A stretch of 64,000 nt of DNA from Alteriqipengyuania lutimaris (GTDB taxonomy: Bacteria > Pseudomonadota > Alphaproteobacteria > Sphingomonadales > Sphingomonadaceae). The notes under the pieces were generated by a model. That model was not told the origin of the DNA. It ran no database searches and saw only the letters and a list, made by a program, of their open reading frames with translations. Positions 55,701 through 63,926 of this stretch are shown piece after piece. Location of the stretch: the NCBI RefSeq assembly GCF_003363135.1, contig NZ_QRBB01000001.1, positions 1,178,001-1,242,000 on the forward strand. The letters run 5' to 3'. Numbering within the stretch: position 1 is the first letter of the stretch; each line of letters begins with the position of its first letter. Position numbers and translations under genes: made by a program.

Positions 55701-56119
55701 CAGGCCTTCCCGAGGGGTACGAGCTGCGCGAAGGAGCCGACGCGCGGGCCGCACATGCCTACCTGACGCAGAGCTACTGGTCGCCGGGCATCGCGTTTGC
55801 AACGGTCGAGCGCGCGCTGGCCAACAGCCTGTGCGTATCCGCTCTGCACGCCGGTGCGCAGGTCGGCATGGCACGGGTCGTCACCGACCGCGCCACCTTC
55901 GCCTACCTCGCCGACGTCTACGTCATCGACGGGCATGGCGACAAAGGGCTGGCGAAGGCGATGGTCGGCTATCTTCAGCAGCATCCCGAATTGCAGGGCC
56001 TGCGCCGCTGGATGCTGGCGACCCGCGATGCGCACGGCCTGTACGAAGGGCTGGGCTGGCAGCGGCTTCCAGACCCGGACATCTTCATGCAGCGCCATTT
56101 CCCGGACATCTACCGATGA
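55697..56119 (+). CDS. GNAT-family N-acetyltransferase
   Basis: 140 residues from GTG 55697 overlapping the metX stop. [28 protein letters not shown] and [20 protein letters not shown] (the acetyl-CoA loop, slightly altered from Q/RxxGxG/A) and [10 protein letters not shown] near the end give the GNAT fold. It is wedged between metX and metW, normally adjacent, with overlaps on both sides. Substrate unknown; amino-acid or small-amine acetylation is possible. Confidence 0.85.
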   Translation: MTGLPEGYELREGADARAAHAYLTQSYWSPGIAFATVERALANSLCVSALHAGAQVGMARVVTDRATFAYLADVYVIDGHGDKGLAKAMVGYLQQHPELQGLRRWMLATRDAHGLYEGLGWQRLPDPDIFMQRHFPDIYR

Positions 56120-56718
56120 GCAAGCTTCCCGATCTGCGCCCCGATCTCGCGGCGATTGCAGGGACCATTCCGGATGGTTCGCGCGTGCTCGACATCGGCT
56201 GCGGGGAGGGCGCGCTGCTCGCCGCGCTGGCGGGGCACAAGAACGTTGATGCCCGCGGGCTGGAGATCGATCCCGAACGCGTCGCGGCCTGCGTGTCGCG
56301 CGGGCTTTCGGTCGTGCAGGGCGATGCCGAGGCCGATCTGGTGCACTATCCCGACGACGCGTTCGACTATGCGATCCTTGGCCAGACGATCCAGATGGTC
56401 GACCGGCCCGCAGACGTGCTCGACGAATTGCTGCGGGTGGGACGTGCCGCCTTCGTCAGCTTCCCCAACTTCGCGCACTGGCGGATGCGGGTCGCGCTCG
56501 GGCTGGGCGGGCGCATGCCGGTGACGCCCGCACTGCCGGAGAGCTGGCACGCGACCGGCAATATCCGCAACCTGACCGTGGTCGATTTCAAGGAATTGGT
56601 GGGCAATCGCGGCGCCCGGATCGAGCGCGCGTGGTATTTCGGCAAGGGCCGCGAGATCGGCGAATTCGGCGCGAACCTGCGCGCCGAATTCGCGCTCTTC
56701 CTGATCGGGCGGGGTTAA
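56116..56718 (+). CDS. metW: methionine biosynthesis protein MetW
   Basis: 200 residues from ATG 56116, overlapping the GNAT stop by 4 nt. RVLDIGCGEGALLAAL is the SAM-binding motif I, followed by GLEIDPERVAACVSRGLSVVQGD and FDYAILGQTIQ. SFPNFAHWRMRVALGLGGRMPVT and WHATGNIRNLTVVDF are specific to MetW. MetW works with MetX in homoserine acylation. Confidence 0.93.
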   Translation: MSKLPDLRPDLAAIAGTIPDGSRVLDIGCGEGALLAALAGHKNVDARGLEIDPERVAACVSRGLSVVQGDAEADLVHYPDDAFDYAILGQTIQMVDRPADVLDELLRVGRAAFVSFPNFAHWRMRVALGLGGRMPVTPALPESWHATGNIRNLTVVDFKELVGNRGARIERAWYFGKGREIGEFGANLRAEFALFLIGRG

Positions 56719-56725
56719 CGCCGAA

Positions 56726-56753
56726 GACTCGCCCCTCTCACGAGGGACGAGTT
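56726..56753. terminator. bidirectional hairpin between metW and VOC gene
   Basis: ACTCG/CGAGT with an inner CCCTC/GAGGG stem and a short TCAC loop lies in the 42-nt gap between two convergent genes, so it can end both transcripts. Confidence 0.5.
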
Positions 56754-56760
56754 ACGGGCA

Positions 56761-57141
56761 TCAACCCGGGCGGTGCATCGCGCAAATCTTGTTGCCCGCC
56801 GGATCGCGCAGGTAGGCAAGATAGAGCTTCATGCCCGCACCTTCGCGCAGGCCCGGCGGGTCTTCGATCGCGGTGCCGCCCGCCGCCAGCCCGGCCGCGT
56901 GCCATGCATTGGCCTGCTGCTCGCTCTCGGCCGCGAAGCCGATGGTCGAGCCATTGCCGCAGCTCGCGGGCTGCCCGTCGATCGGCTTGGTCAGCAGGAA
57001 AATACCGCCGTTGTGAATATACATCACCCGGCCCTTGGGATCGACCGAGCCTTCGCGCCCGCCCAGCGCCTTGAAGCATGCATCGTAGAAGGTCTTCGAC
57101 GCCTCGATATCGTCGGCGCCGAGCATCACGTGACTGAACAT
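56761..57141 (-). CDS. VOC-family (glyoxalase-like) protein
   Basis: 126 residues. MFSHVMLGADDIEASKTFYD and YLAYLRDPAGNKICAMHRPG are the two half-domains of the vicinal-oxygen-chelate fold, with GIFLLTKPIDG between. His4 and one or two later acidic residues could bind metal. It resembles the many uncharacterised glyoxalase/bleomycin-resistance-like proteins. Divergent from bchI; nothing links it to photosynthesis. Confidence 0.88.
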   Translation of the reverse strand: MFSHVMLGADDIEASKTFYDACFKALGGREGSVDPKGRVMYIHNGGIFLLTKPIDGQPASCGNGSTIGFAAESEQQANAWHAAGLAAGGTAIEDPPGLREGAGMKLYLAYLRDPAGNKICAMHRPG

Positions 57142-57254
57142 TGGTTTCTCCCTGTGTGGTGTTTGTTTGCGCCAGCCCTAGCAGCGCGGGCGCATCGCAC
57201 AATGCGGATCTAGGCCCTTGCCAGCGGGGACATGCTCCGACACTCTCCCGCCCG

Positions 57255-58253
57255 ATGGCGCGTTTCCCTTTTTCCGCAATCGTCGGCCAGGACGAGATGA
57301 AGCAGGCGCTTCTGATCGCGGCGGTCGATGCGGGCGTGGGCGGGGTGATGGTGTTCGGCGATCGGGGGACGGGTAAGTCCACCGCCGCGCGCGCGCTTGC
57401 CAACCTGCTGCCGCCGATCAGCGCGATCCGCGACTGCCCCTACCAGTGTTCGAAGGAAGACCAGGCGCGCTACCCGGATGTGTGCGGCACCGGCCCGGTG
57501 CGCAAGCGCGCCGTGCCCTTCGTCGACCTGCCGCTGGGCGCGACCGAGGACCGCGTGCTCGGCGCGCTGGATCTGGAGCGCGCGCTGCGATCGGGCGAGA
57601 AGGCGTTCGAGCCGGGCCTGCTGGCGAAGGCGCATCGCGGCTTTCTCTATATCGACGAGATCAACCTGCTCGAGGATCACCTGGTCGACCTGCTGCTCGA
57701 TGTCGCCGCCTCGGGCGAGAACGTGGTCGAGCGCGAGGGGCTTTCGGTCCGCCACCCCGCGCGCTTCGTGCTGATCGGCAGCGGCAATCCCGAAGAGGGC
57801 GAGCTGCGCCCGCAGCTGCTCGACCGGTTCGGGCTGTCGGTCGAAGTGCGCACCCCGCCCGATATCGAGACGCGGGTGGAGATCATGCGCCGCTGCGCGA
57901 AGCAGGAGGCCGACCCCGAAGGCTTCGCGCAAAGCTGGGCCGACGAGGAAGCCGAGGTGCTCGGGCGGATCGACCGCGGGCGCAAGCGGCTGGCGAAGGT
58001 CGCGGTGCCCGATGCGATGCTGACCAAGGCGGCCGAGCTGTGCATGGCGGTGGGGGCCGACGGGCTGCGCGGCGAGTTGACGCTGATGCGCGCGGCGCGG
58101 GCGCTTGCCGCGCTGGCGGGTGCGAAGACGCTGACCGAGGTGCATCTGGTCGCGGTGGCGCCCTCCGCGCTGCGGCATCGCCTGCGGCGCGAGGTGCTCG
58201 ACGAGACCGGATCGACCGTGCGGATCGAGCGCGCGATCGCCGAAGTCTTCTGA
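57255..58253 (+). CDS. bchI: magnesium chelatase ATPase subunit BchI
   Basis: 332 residues from the ATG giving MARFPFSAIVGQDEMK. Walker A FGDRGTGKST, FVDLPLGATEDRVLG, YIDEINLLEDHLVDLLLDVA (Walker B) and NPEEGELRPQLLDRFG are AAA+ hallmarks of BchI. With BchD and BchH it inserts Mg2+ into protoporphyrin IX, committing it to bacteriochlorophyll. The stop and the bchD start share one base. Confidence 0.96.
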   Translation: MARFPFSAIVGQDEMKQALLIAAVDAGVGGVMVFGDRGTGKSTAARALANLLPPISAIRDCPYQCSKEDQARYPDVCGTGPVRKRAVPFVDLPLGATEDRVLGALDLERALRSGEKAFEPGLLAKAHRGFLYIDEINLLEDHLVDLLLDVAASGENVVEREGLSVRHPARFVLIGSGNPEEGELRPQLLDRFGLSVEVRTPPDIETRVEIMRRCAKQEADPEGFAQSWADEEAEVLGRIDRGRKRLAKVAVPDAMLTKAAELCMAVGADGLRGELTLMRAARALAALAGAKTLTEVHLVAVAPSALRHRLRREVLDETGSTVRIERAIAEVF

Positions 58254-59947
58254 TGGCGCAGGCGGACCCAGCGCCGCCTGTCGACCCCGCGAAGGACGCG
58301 CTGCTCGCCCTGTCTCTGTTCCTCAGCGCGCCCGACCGCTTGCGCGGCATCAGCCTTCGCGGCGGAGGGCCGGTGCGCGATGCGCTGGTCGAGACGCTGC
58401 GTGGTGCGGGCGTGGCCGTGCGCCGAATGCCTTCGCATATCGACGACGAGCGGCTGCTGGGCGGCACCGATCTCGCCGCCAGCCTCGCCATCGGACGCAA
58501 GGTGCGTGCGCGCGGGCTGCTGGACGAGGTTGCGGGCGGCGTGCTGATCGCGCCGCTGGCCGAACGGATCGACGATGCGCTGGCCGGGCGGTTGTCGCAG
58601 GCTCTGGACGAAGGCGATGGCGGCTTCGGGCTGGTGCTGCTGGACGACGGCGCGGAGGACGAGGCACCGCCTGCCTCGCTGCTCGAACGGGTGGCGTTTC
58701 ACTGCGACCTCGGCCCAGCTGCGACGATGCCGGGCGGATTGATGGCGGGCGATCCGGCAGCGGTCGCGCCGCTCGACGAGGAGACGCTTCATGCGCTCGC
58801 CGCGACGGCCACCGTGCTCGGCGTGGATTCGGTCCGGGCGTTGCGCTTCGCCGCGCTCGCCGCGCGGGGCCATGCGGCGCTGGAGGGGCGGACGGCGGTT
58901 GTCGCACAGGATATCGCCGCCGCCGCGCGGCTGGTGTTGGCCCCGCGCGCGACGCAGCTTCCCGCGCCGCCCGATGCGGACACCGACGACGCAGCGCCTC
59001 CTCCCGAACAGGGCGATGGCGCAGAACACGAAGACAGCGGCGATCCCGCCGACAGGCCGCTCGACGACGTGGTGCTCGATGCGGCTCTCGCCAGCATCCC
59101 GCCCGACCTGCTCGCGCGGCTGGCCGAGGGCAGGGTGCGGCGCGGCGGCGGCGCGGGCGGCGGGGGCAAACGGCAGCTCTCCGGCCAGCGCGGCAGACCG
59201 CTTGGCGCACGCCCCGGCCGCCCGCGCGGCGGCGCGCGGCTGGCGTTGGTCGATACGCTGCGCGCGGCGGTGCCGTGGCAGGAGGTGCGGCAGCAGGAGA
59301 TTGCGCATGACGGCGGGCGCAATGGCCTCGTCATCCGCACGTCGGACCTGCGCGTACGCCGCTACGAGGAGCGGTCGGGACGCGTCACCATCTTCTGCGT
59401 CGACGCCTCGGGATCGGCGGCGGCGGCGCGGCTGGCCGAGGCCAAGGGCGCGGTCGAGCTGATGCTCGCGCAGGCCTACGTCACGCGCAGCGAAGTCGCG
59501 CTGGTCGCCTTCCGGGGCGAGGGGGCCGAGCTGCTCCTGCCACCCACGCGCTCGCTCACCCGCGCGCGTCGCACGCTCGCCGCGATGCCGGGCGGGGGCG
59601 GCACGCCGCTTGCGCTGGGGCTGACGGCGGGGCGCGAGACGGCGGAGGCGGTCGCGGCCCGGGGCAAGACGCCGCACCTCGTGATCCTGACCGACGGTCG
59701 CGCGAATATCGACGCGGAGGGCAAGGGCGGCCGCGCACAGGCGAAGGAGGATGCGCTCGCCGCCGCCCGCGCCATCGCCGCGCGCGGTTTCGACGCGCTG
59801 GTGGTCGACATTTCCGCGCGCACCGCGCCCGAGGCGGGCGAGCTTGCCCACGCGATGCAGGCACGCTTCCTCGCGCTGCCGATGGCCGATGCGGCCAAGC
59901 TCCACGCGGCGGTCAAGGCTGCCAGTCCGCAGGCGCGTGCAGCATGA
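58253..59947 (+). CDS. bchD: magnesium chelatase subunit BchD
   Basis: 564 residues from ATG 58253. The N-terminal AAA-like domain lacks a proper Walker A, as usual for BchD. A proline/acidic linker (about 235-285, DADTDDAAPPPEQGDG) precedes a basic glycine-rich region. The C-terminal von Willebrand A domain has the MIDAS motif CVDASGSAA and ILTDGRANI. It is the adaptor that pairs with BchI. The stop overlaps bchO by 4 nt. Confidence 0.95.
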   Translation: MAQADPAPPVDPAKDALLALSLFLSAPDRLRGISLRGGGPVRDALVETLRGAGVAVRRMPSHIDDERLLGGTDLAASLAIGRKVRARGLLDEVAGGVLIAPLAERIDDALAGRLSQALDEGDGGFGLVLLDDGAEDEAPPASLLERVAFHCDLGPAATMPGGLMAGDPAAVAPLDEETLHALAATATVLGVDSVRALRFAALAARGHAALEGRTAVVAQDIAAAARLVLAPRATQLPAPPDADTDDAAPPPEQGDGAEHEDSGDPADRPLDDVVLDAALASIPPDLLARLAEGRVRRGGGAGGGGKRQLSGQRGRPLGARPGRPRGGARLALVDTLRAAVPWQEVRQQEIAHDGGRNGLVIRTSDLRVRRYEERSGRVTIFCVDASGSAAAARLAEAKGAVELMLAQAYVTRSEVALVAFRGEGAELLLPPTRSLTRARRTLAAMPGGGGTPLALGLTAGRETAEAVAARGKTPHLVILTDGRANIDAEGKGGRAQAKEDALAAARAIAARGFDALVVDISARTAPEAGELAHAMQARFLALPMADAAKLHAAVKAASPQARAA

Positions 59948-60822
59948 GCGAGCCGCTGAACTGGGAGCGCGACGGACGCCACTGGCCGCATCGCGAGGCG
60001 AGCCGCTTCGTCGAAAGCGGCGGCATTCGCTGGCACGTGCAGGAGATTGGCGACGGTCCGTCCATCCTGCTGCTGCACGGCACCGGCGCCTCCTCCCATT
60101 CGTGGCGGGACGTCATGCCCGCGCTGGCGGACCGCTACAGGCTCGTCGCGCCCGACCTGCCGGGTCATGCCTTTACCGGCGGCATGCGCGATGCGCAGAT
60201 GACGCTGCCGGGAATGGCCGAGGCGGTGATGCAGCTCGTCGAGACGATGGACATCGCTCCGCACGCGATCATCGGCCATTCGGCGGGCGCCGCCATCGCG
60301 CTGCGGATGGCGCAGGAGCGTTTCCCGGAGACGCCGATCATCGGCCTCAACCCCGCGCTCGCGCCGTTCCCGTGGCCCGCGACGCAGGTCTTCCCCGCCA
60401 TGGCGCGGCTGCTCGCGCTCAACCCCTTCGTGCCCAAGGTGTTCTCGGGGATAGCGCGGATCGCGGGCGATGCCGACGGCTTCCTCACCCGCTCCACCGG
60501 ATCGAGGATCGATCGCGCGGGTGCGCGCTGCTACGCCACCCTGATGGGCAACAGCCGCCATGCGCGCGGCGCACTGGCGATGATGGCCAACTGGGATCTG
60601 GAGCCGCTCGCGCGCGCGCTGCCCGAGATCGCCAATCCGGTCCTGCTGATCCACTCGGATCGCGACGAGGCGATCCCGCTCGACAGTGTGGAAAAGGCCG
60701 CGCGGCAGCTGCCCGATGCCAGACTGGAAGTGCTGCCGGGGCTGGGCCATCTCGCCCACGAGGAACGCCCCGATCTGGTGGCGGAGCTGATCGCCACGTT
60801 CCTCGCCGAACGCGAAAGCTGA
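59944..60822 (+). CDS. bchO: Mg-chelatase accessory protein BchO (alpha/beta hydrolase)
   Basis: 292 residues. LLLHGTGASSHSWRDVMPAL supplies the oxyanion region, IIGHSAGAAIALRMA the nucleophile elbow, and LPGLGHLAHEERPDLV the histidine. WHVQEIGDGPSILLLHGTGA and PHREASRFVESGGI are BchO-like. In photosynthesis clusters bchO follows bchD, as here with a 4-nt overlap. Its biochemical task is still unclear. Confidence 0.92.
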   Translation: MSEPLNWERDGRHWPHREASRFVESGGIRWHVQEIGDGPSILLLHGTGASSHSWRDVMPALADRYRLVAPDLPGHAFTGGMRDAQMTLPGMAEAVMQLVETMDIAPHAIIGHSAGAAIALRMAQERFPETPIIGLNPALAPFPWPATQVFPAMARLLALNPFVPKVFSGIARIAGDADGFLTRSTGSRIDRAGARCYATLMGNSRHARGALAMMANWDLEPLARALPEIANPVLLIHSDRDEAIPLDSVEKAARQLPDARLEVLPGLGHLAHEERPDLVAELIATFLAERES

Positions 60823-60833
60823 GAGGGAGCACG

Positions 60834-60989
60834 ATGGGAAGCCTGGGCTGGATCGAGATCGTCTTCATGGTCGCCGCGCTCGGCTTCGGCATCTGGCAAT
60901 ATATCTCGGTCAGCCGCGAGATCGAGCGTGACAGGGTCGAGCAGGGCAAGGTCGAGCGGGAGGAGCGGGAGGGGCGCAATGGGCGCTGA
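60834..60989 (+). CDS. 51-residue single-pass membrane protein in the photosynthesis cluster
   Basis: Starts at an ATG with GAGGGAG upstream, 11 nt after bchO, and overlaps the next gene by 11 nt. One membrane helix (IEIVFMVAALGFGIWQYISV) is followed by a highly charged tail (REIERDRVEQGKVEREERE). I do not recognise it. Spacing, ribosome site and hydrophobic/charged division support a real gene. Confidence 0.7.
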   Translation: MGSLGWIEIVFMVAALGFGIWQYISVSREIERDRVEQGKVEREEREGRNGR

Positions 60990-61407
60990 CGCCGCCGCCC
61001 CTCACACCGATCCGCTCGTCTTCCTCTACGGTATCCTGCAGCAGGGGGAGGAGGGCTATCGCGAGCTCGACCTGGCGAAGAGCCTGCAGCTCGTCGGGCC
61101 CGACGATGTGCGCGGAGTGCTTTACGACCTCGGCGATTATCCGGGTTACAAGACCGGCGGCACGGGGCGCGGCACGGGGCACGTTAGGGGCCAGCTGCAC
61201 GCGGTGAAGCGCCTGTCCGTCCTCCCGCAGCTCGACGCGTACGAGCTCTACGACCCCGCCGATCCCACCAATTCGGACTATCTACGCAAGCGCGTCACGA
61301 CGCTGTCGGGCCGCGAGGCGTGGATCTACGAATATAACCGCGATGTCGGCGATGCGCCGATCATCGCGAGCGGCAGCTGGAAGGAACGGCGCGCGTCCGG
61401 CAACTGA
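60979..61407 (+). CDS. gamma-glutamylcyclotransferase-like (GGCT/AIG2) protein
   Basis: 142 residues from the ATG giving MGADAAAPHTDPLVFLYGIL, preceded by GGGAGGGG. VFLYGILQQGEEGY is the substrate-loop motif (usually YGTL), GVLYDLGDYPGYK and RGQLHAVKRLSVLPQLDAYE with a candidate catalytic Glu complete the fold. The replacement of Thr by Ile in YGTL and unclear conservation leave activity uncertain. Last plus-strand gene of the bchI-bchD-bchO unit. Confidence 0.82.
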   Translation: MGADAAAPHTDPLVFLYGILQQGEEGYRELDLAKSLQLVGPDDVRGVLYDLGDYPGYKTGGTGRGTGHVRGQLHAVKRLSVLPQLDAYELYDPADPTNSDYLRKRVTTLSGREAWIYEYNRDVGDAPIIASGSWKERRASGN

Positions 61408-61438
61408 CCGGGCGAGGGCCGAACCCAGGCTCGCCGTG

Positions 61439-62449
61439 TCAGCCCGCCGCCCTTGGCATCCGGTAGGGCAGCATGAACTGGACCACCGGCGATGCGAAGC
61501 GCCGCAGGTCGAGGCTTTCCTGCACCGCCACCACCTGCTCTCCGAAAAGGCGCGAGGCGAGCGTGGAGCGGGCGTAGAAGGGCGAATCCTCCCAGGTCCT
61601 GATGACGCTCGCATGGCCGCGATCGCCGCGCGTCCTGCGCTCCATCTGCCACGCCGTGTTGGGCAGCGGCGCGGTCAGCGGCAGCTCGACCTGTTGCGGC
61701 AGGCCATAGCAGTCGAAGCGCAGCGCGCTGGCGAAATGCGATCCGTCGGACCGCCGCCCCTCGTAACAGACCACCGCTCCTTCCTTCAGGTGCGCGCGCG
61801 ACCAGTGCCAGACGTCGAAGCCTTCCTCGAGCGACTCGGAGCCGAAATTGGAATCGAGATAGGCGCGCCCCGTCCAGCTGAGATCGGGCTCAAGCATATC
61901 GACCTCAATGCGCGCACGCGGCGCAAGGCAGTGCCAGTGGTGCTTTCCCTGCGGATCGAGCGCGAAGCCCACGGGGTTGAGCGCCTCGGGGATCACGCGG
62001 ATGGTCCCACGAACCGCGCGCTGCCACGGAATGCCGAGCCGCTTGTCGCGCTCCTCGATATCGATCTCCAGCGCATCGCCCGTCCAGCGCACCGCGCTCG
62101 GCCCGATGGCGAGCGTATCGCGCTCGCGGGCTACGTTCCCGCGCCCGCGCTCGGTCATCGCCCAGCGTGCCTTCGGGCCGTACAGCGCCACGTTGAGCGC
62201 CGCATGGTCGATCGGATCGCCGCGCCCGCTCGCCTTGTAATAGGGGGAGAAGACGCTGCCGAGGAAGGCGATGATCGTCAGGCCGTGGCGCCCGTCTCCA
62301 CTGATCGCGTCGACATACCACCAGCCGTAGCCGCCGGGCGGAATGTCCGCATCGAAGCGAGGCGTTCCATCGCCGCGCGCGCCCCGGTCCGCCCGGACAA
62401 GGCGGCCATCGGCACGCCCGCGCCGGGATGGGTGCTCCCCCCGACGCAA
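61439..62449 (-). CDS. crtC: carotenoid 1,2-hydratase CrtC
   Basis: The core motifs are clear: FDADIPPGGYGWWYVDAISG, GLTIIAFLGSVFSPYY, AYLDSNFGSESLEEGFDVWHWSR and the end QFMLPYRMPRAAG belong to CrtC (hydroxyneurosporene synthase), which hydrates the terminal double bond of acyclic carotenoids in the spheroidene/spirilloxanthin routes. The start is uncertain: there is no ATG in frame near the conserved N-terminus. The nearest usable codon is TTG at 62449 (336 residues), giving about 170 nt of overlap with the 3' end of crtD. The true start may be closer to 62390. Confidence 0.85.
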   Translation of the reverse strand: MRRGEHPSRRGRADGRLVRADRGARGDGTPRFDADIPPGGYGWWYVDAISGDGRHGLTIIAFLGSVFSPYYKASGRGDPIDHAALNVALYGPKARWAMTERGRGNVARERDTLAIGPSAVRWTGDALEIDIEERDKRLGIPWQRAVRGTIRVIPEALNPVGFALDPQGKHHWHCLAPRARIEVDMLEPDLSWTGRAYLDSNFGSESLEEGFDVWHWSRAHLKEGAVVCYEGRRSDGSHFASALRFDCYGLPQQVELPLTAPLPNTAWQMERRTRGDRGHASVIRTWEDSPFYARSTLASRLFGEQVVAVQESLDLRRFASPVVQFMLPYRMPRAAG

Positions 62450-63864
62450 TAGAGCCCAGGGATCCGCGTGCTCGCGCCCTGGCGCAGGAAGGACGCCGCC
62501 CATCCGTGCGAGGCCCGTCCATAAAGGGCCCCACCCGTCGAGGGGAACAGCGCTTCGAAATCCGCCGGAGTGACGAGGCGATGCGGAAACTGCGGCTCCA
62601 GCTCCAGTCCGCATCGGGCGAGGCTGCGCGTCATGGCCTGCGTGCATTGGTCGAGCTCCTTCTGGGTGAATTCGTGGGTGTCGCCATTGGCGGGCGCGTT
62701 GACGATGATCTGGAAGCGTTCGCGGCCGGCTGGCGCGGACTCTGGGGCGGGGGCTGGCGCGGCGTCGTCGGCAAGCGGGTCGCGGTCCTGCGCGCACAGG
62801 TAGACCGACGGATCGGCGACCTGTTCGCCGCGCCGGAGCTGCGCGAATTCCGCGCGGTAGTCGGGCGAGAAGAACACGTTGTGGCGCGAGAGCGCGAAGC
62901 CCTGCGTCTTCGCGTGACCGAGCCACACCAGCGCGGACAGCGATCGGCGGGAGCGCGGCGTGCGTCCAACCGCGCTGCGTGCCTCCTCGCCGAAGCGCCC
63001 GCTGGCGAGTGCGGCGGGATCGGCGTTGCACAGCACCGCGTCGGCTGCGATCCGCTCGCCATGATCGAGGATGACGCCGGTCGCGCCGCGCGGTCCGGCC
63101 TCGATCCGGGCCACCCCTTCGCCGAGCCGGAACCGCGCGCCGTTCTTCTCCGCGAGGGTTTTGAGCGCCTCGGCCAGCGCGCTCATTCCGCCCTCGATCA
63201 GCCACACGCCCTTCGCCTCGACATGCGCGATCAGCATCAGCGTGGCGGGCGAGTCGAAGGGGGAAGAGCCGCAATAGGTGCTGTAGCGGCCGAACAGCTG
63301 GCGCAGGCGCTCGTCGCGGAAATGCGCGCCGAGCACCTTCCACAGGCTCTCGTAAGGGCGGATCGCGGCAAGATCGCCGAAGCGGGTGAGGCCGATGCGC
63401 TGCATCAGCGGGAGCGGCCAGTACACCTTCTCCTGTCGCAGCAGGCTTTCATCGAGGATATTGTAGATTCGCCGCGCCTCGGTCCTGAAGCTGCGATAGC
63501 CGCGCGCGGCCTCGGCTCCGGCGAAGTCGCCGATCGCCTCCTCGCTGCGCATCGGATCGGCGAAGAGGTCGAGCCGCTCGCTCTTGGACCAGGCATGGCG
63601 CGCGATGACCGGGGCGGGGCGGATGGCGAGCGCGGAGCGCAGATCGCCGCCGCAGCTTGCGAAAATCTCCTCGAACACATCGTGCATCGTAAAGACGGTG
63701 GGGCCCGCATCGATTCGCTGCCCGTCGACGCAGAGCTGGCGCGCCTTGCCGCCGACCGATGCTTCCTTCTCGATCACCGTGACGTCGTGGCCACGCGCGG
63801 CGAGGAGGGCTGCGCTGACCAGCCCGCCGATTCCGGCTCCGATCACGACGGCGGCTCCGCTCAT
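62278..63864 (-). CDS. crtD: hydroxyneurosporene/methoxyneurosporene desaturase CrtD
   Basis: 528 residues with GAGGAGG 8 nt before the ATG. VVIGAGIGGLVSAALLAARGHDV is the dinucleotide-binding motif, VIEKEASVGGKARQ follows, and the C-terminal GLYCVGGSTHPGAGVPMAAL is the CrtI/CrtD signature. It introduces a C-3,4 double bond after CrtC hydration. The minus-strand crtD-crtC order beside a probable plus-strand crtF matches known photosynthesis clusters. The promoter region carries a PpsR/CrtJ box at 63908-63925. Confidence 0.93.
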   Translation of the reverse strand: MSGAAVVIGAGIGGLVSAALLAARGHDVTVIEKEASVGGKARQLCVDGQRIDAGPTVFTMHDVFEEIFASCGGDLRSALAIRPAPVIARHAWSKSERLDLFADPMRSEEAIGDFAGAEAARGYRSFRTEARRIYNILDESLLRQEKVYWPLPLMQRIGLTRFGDLAAIRPYESLWKVLGAHFRDERLRQLFGRYSTYCGSSPFDSPATLMLIAHVEAKGVWLIEGGMSALAEALKTLAEKNGARFRLGEGVARIEAGPRGATGVILDHGERIAADAVLCNADPAALASGRFGEEARSAVGRTPRSRRSLSALVWLGHAKTQGFALSRHNVFFSPDYRAEFAQLRRGEQVADPSVYLCAQDRDPLADDAAPAPAPESAPAGRERFQIIVNAPANGDTHEFTQKELDQCTQAMTRSLARCGLELEPQFPHRLVTPADFEALFPSTGGALYGRASHGWAASFLRQGASTRIPGLYCVGGSTHPGAGVPMAALSGRTGARAAMERLASMRTFRPAATAGGMSTRSVETGATA

Positions 63865-63907
63865 CCTCGCGCCTCCTCTCCGAAGCGATTGCTATTTACA
63901 GCACGAG

Positions 63908-63925
63908 TGTCCAATCAAGTGGACA
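63908..63925. promoter_or_regulatory. PpsR/CrtJ-type box TGT-N12-ACA
   Basis: TGTCCAATCAAGTGGACA fits TGT-N12-ACA exactly, and its outer five bases (TGTCC/GGACA) are palindromic. It lies 43 nt before the crtD ATG and 1 nt before the presumed crtF start, in a 62-nt divergent gap. PpsR/CrtJ represses pigment genes under oxygen or light. Confidence 0.7.
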
Positions 63926-63926
63926 T

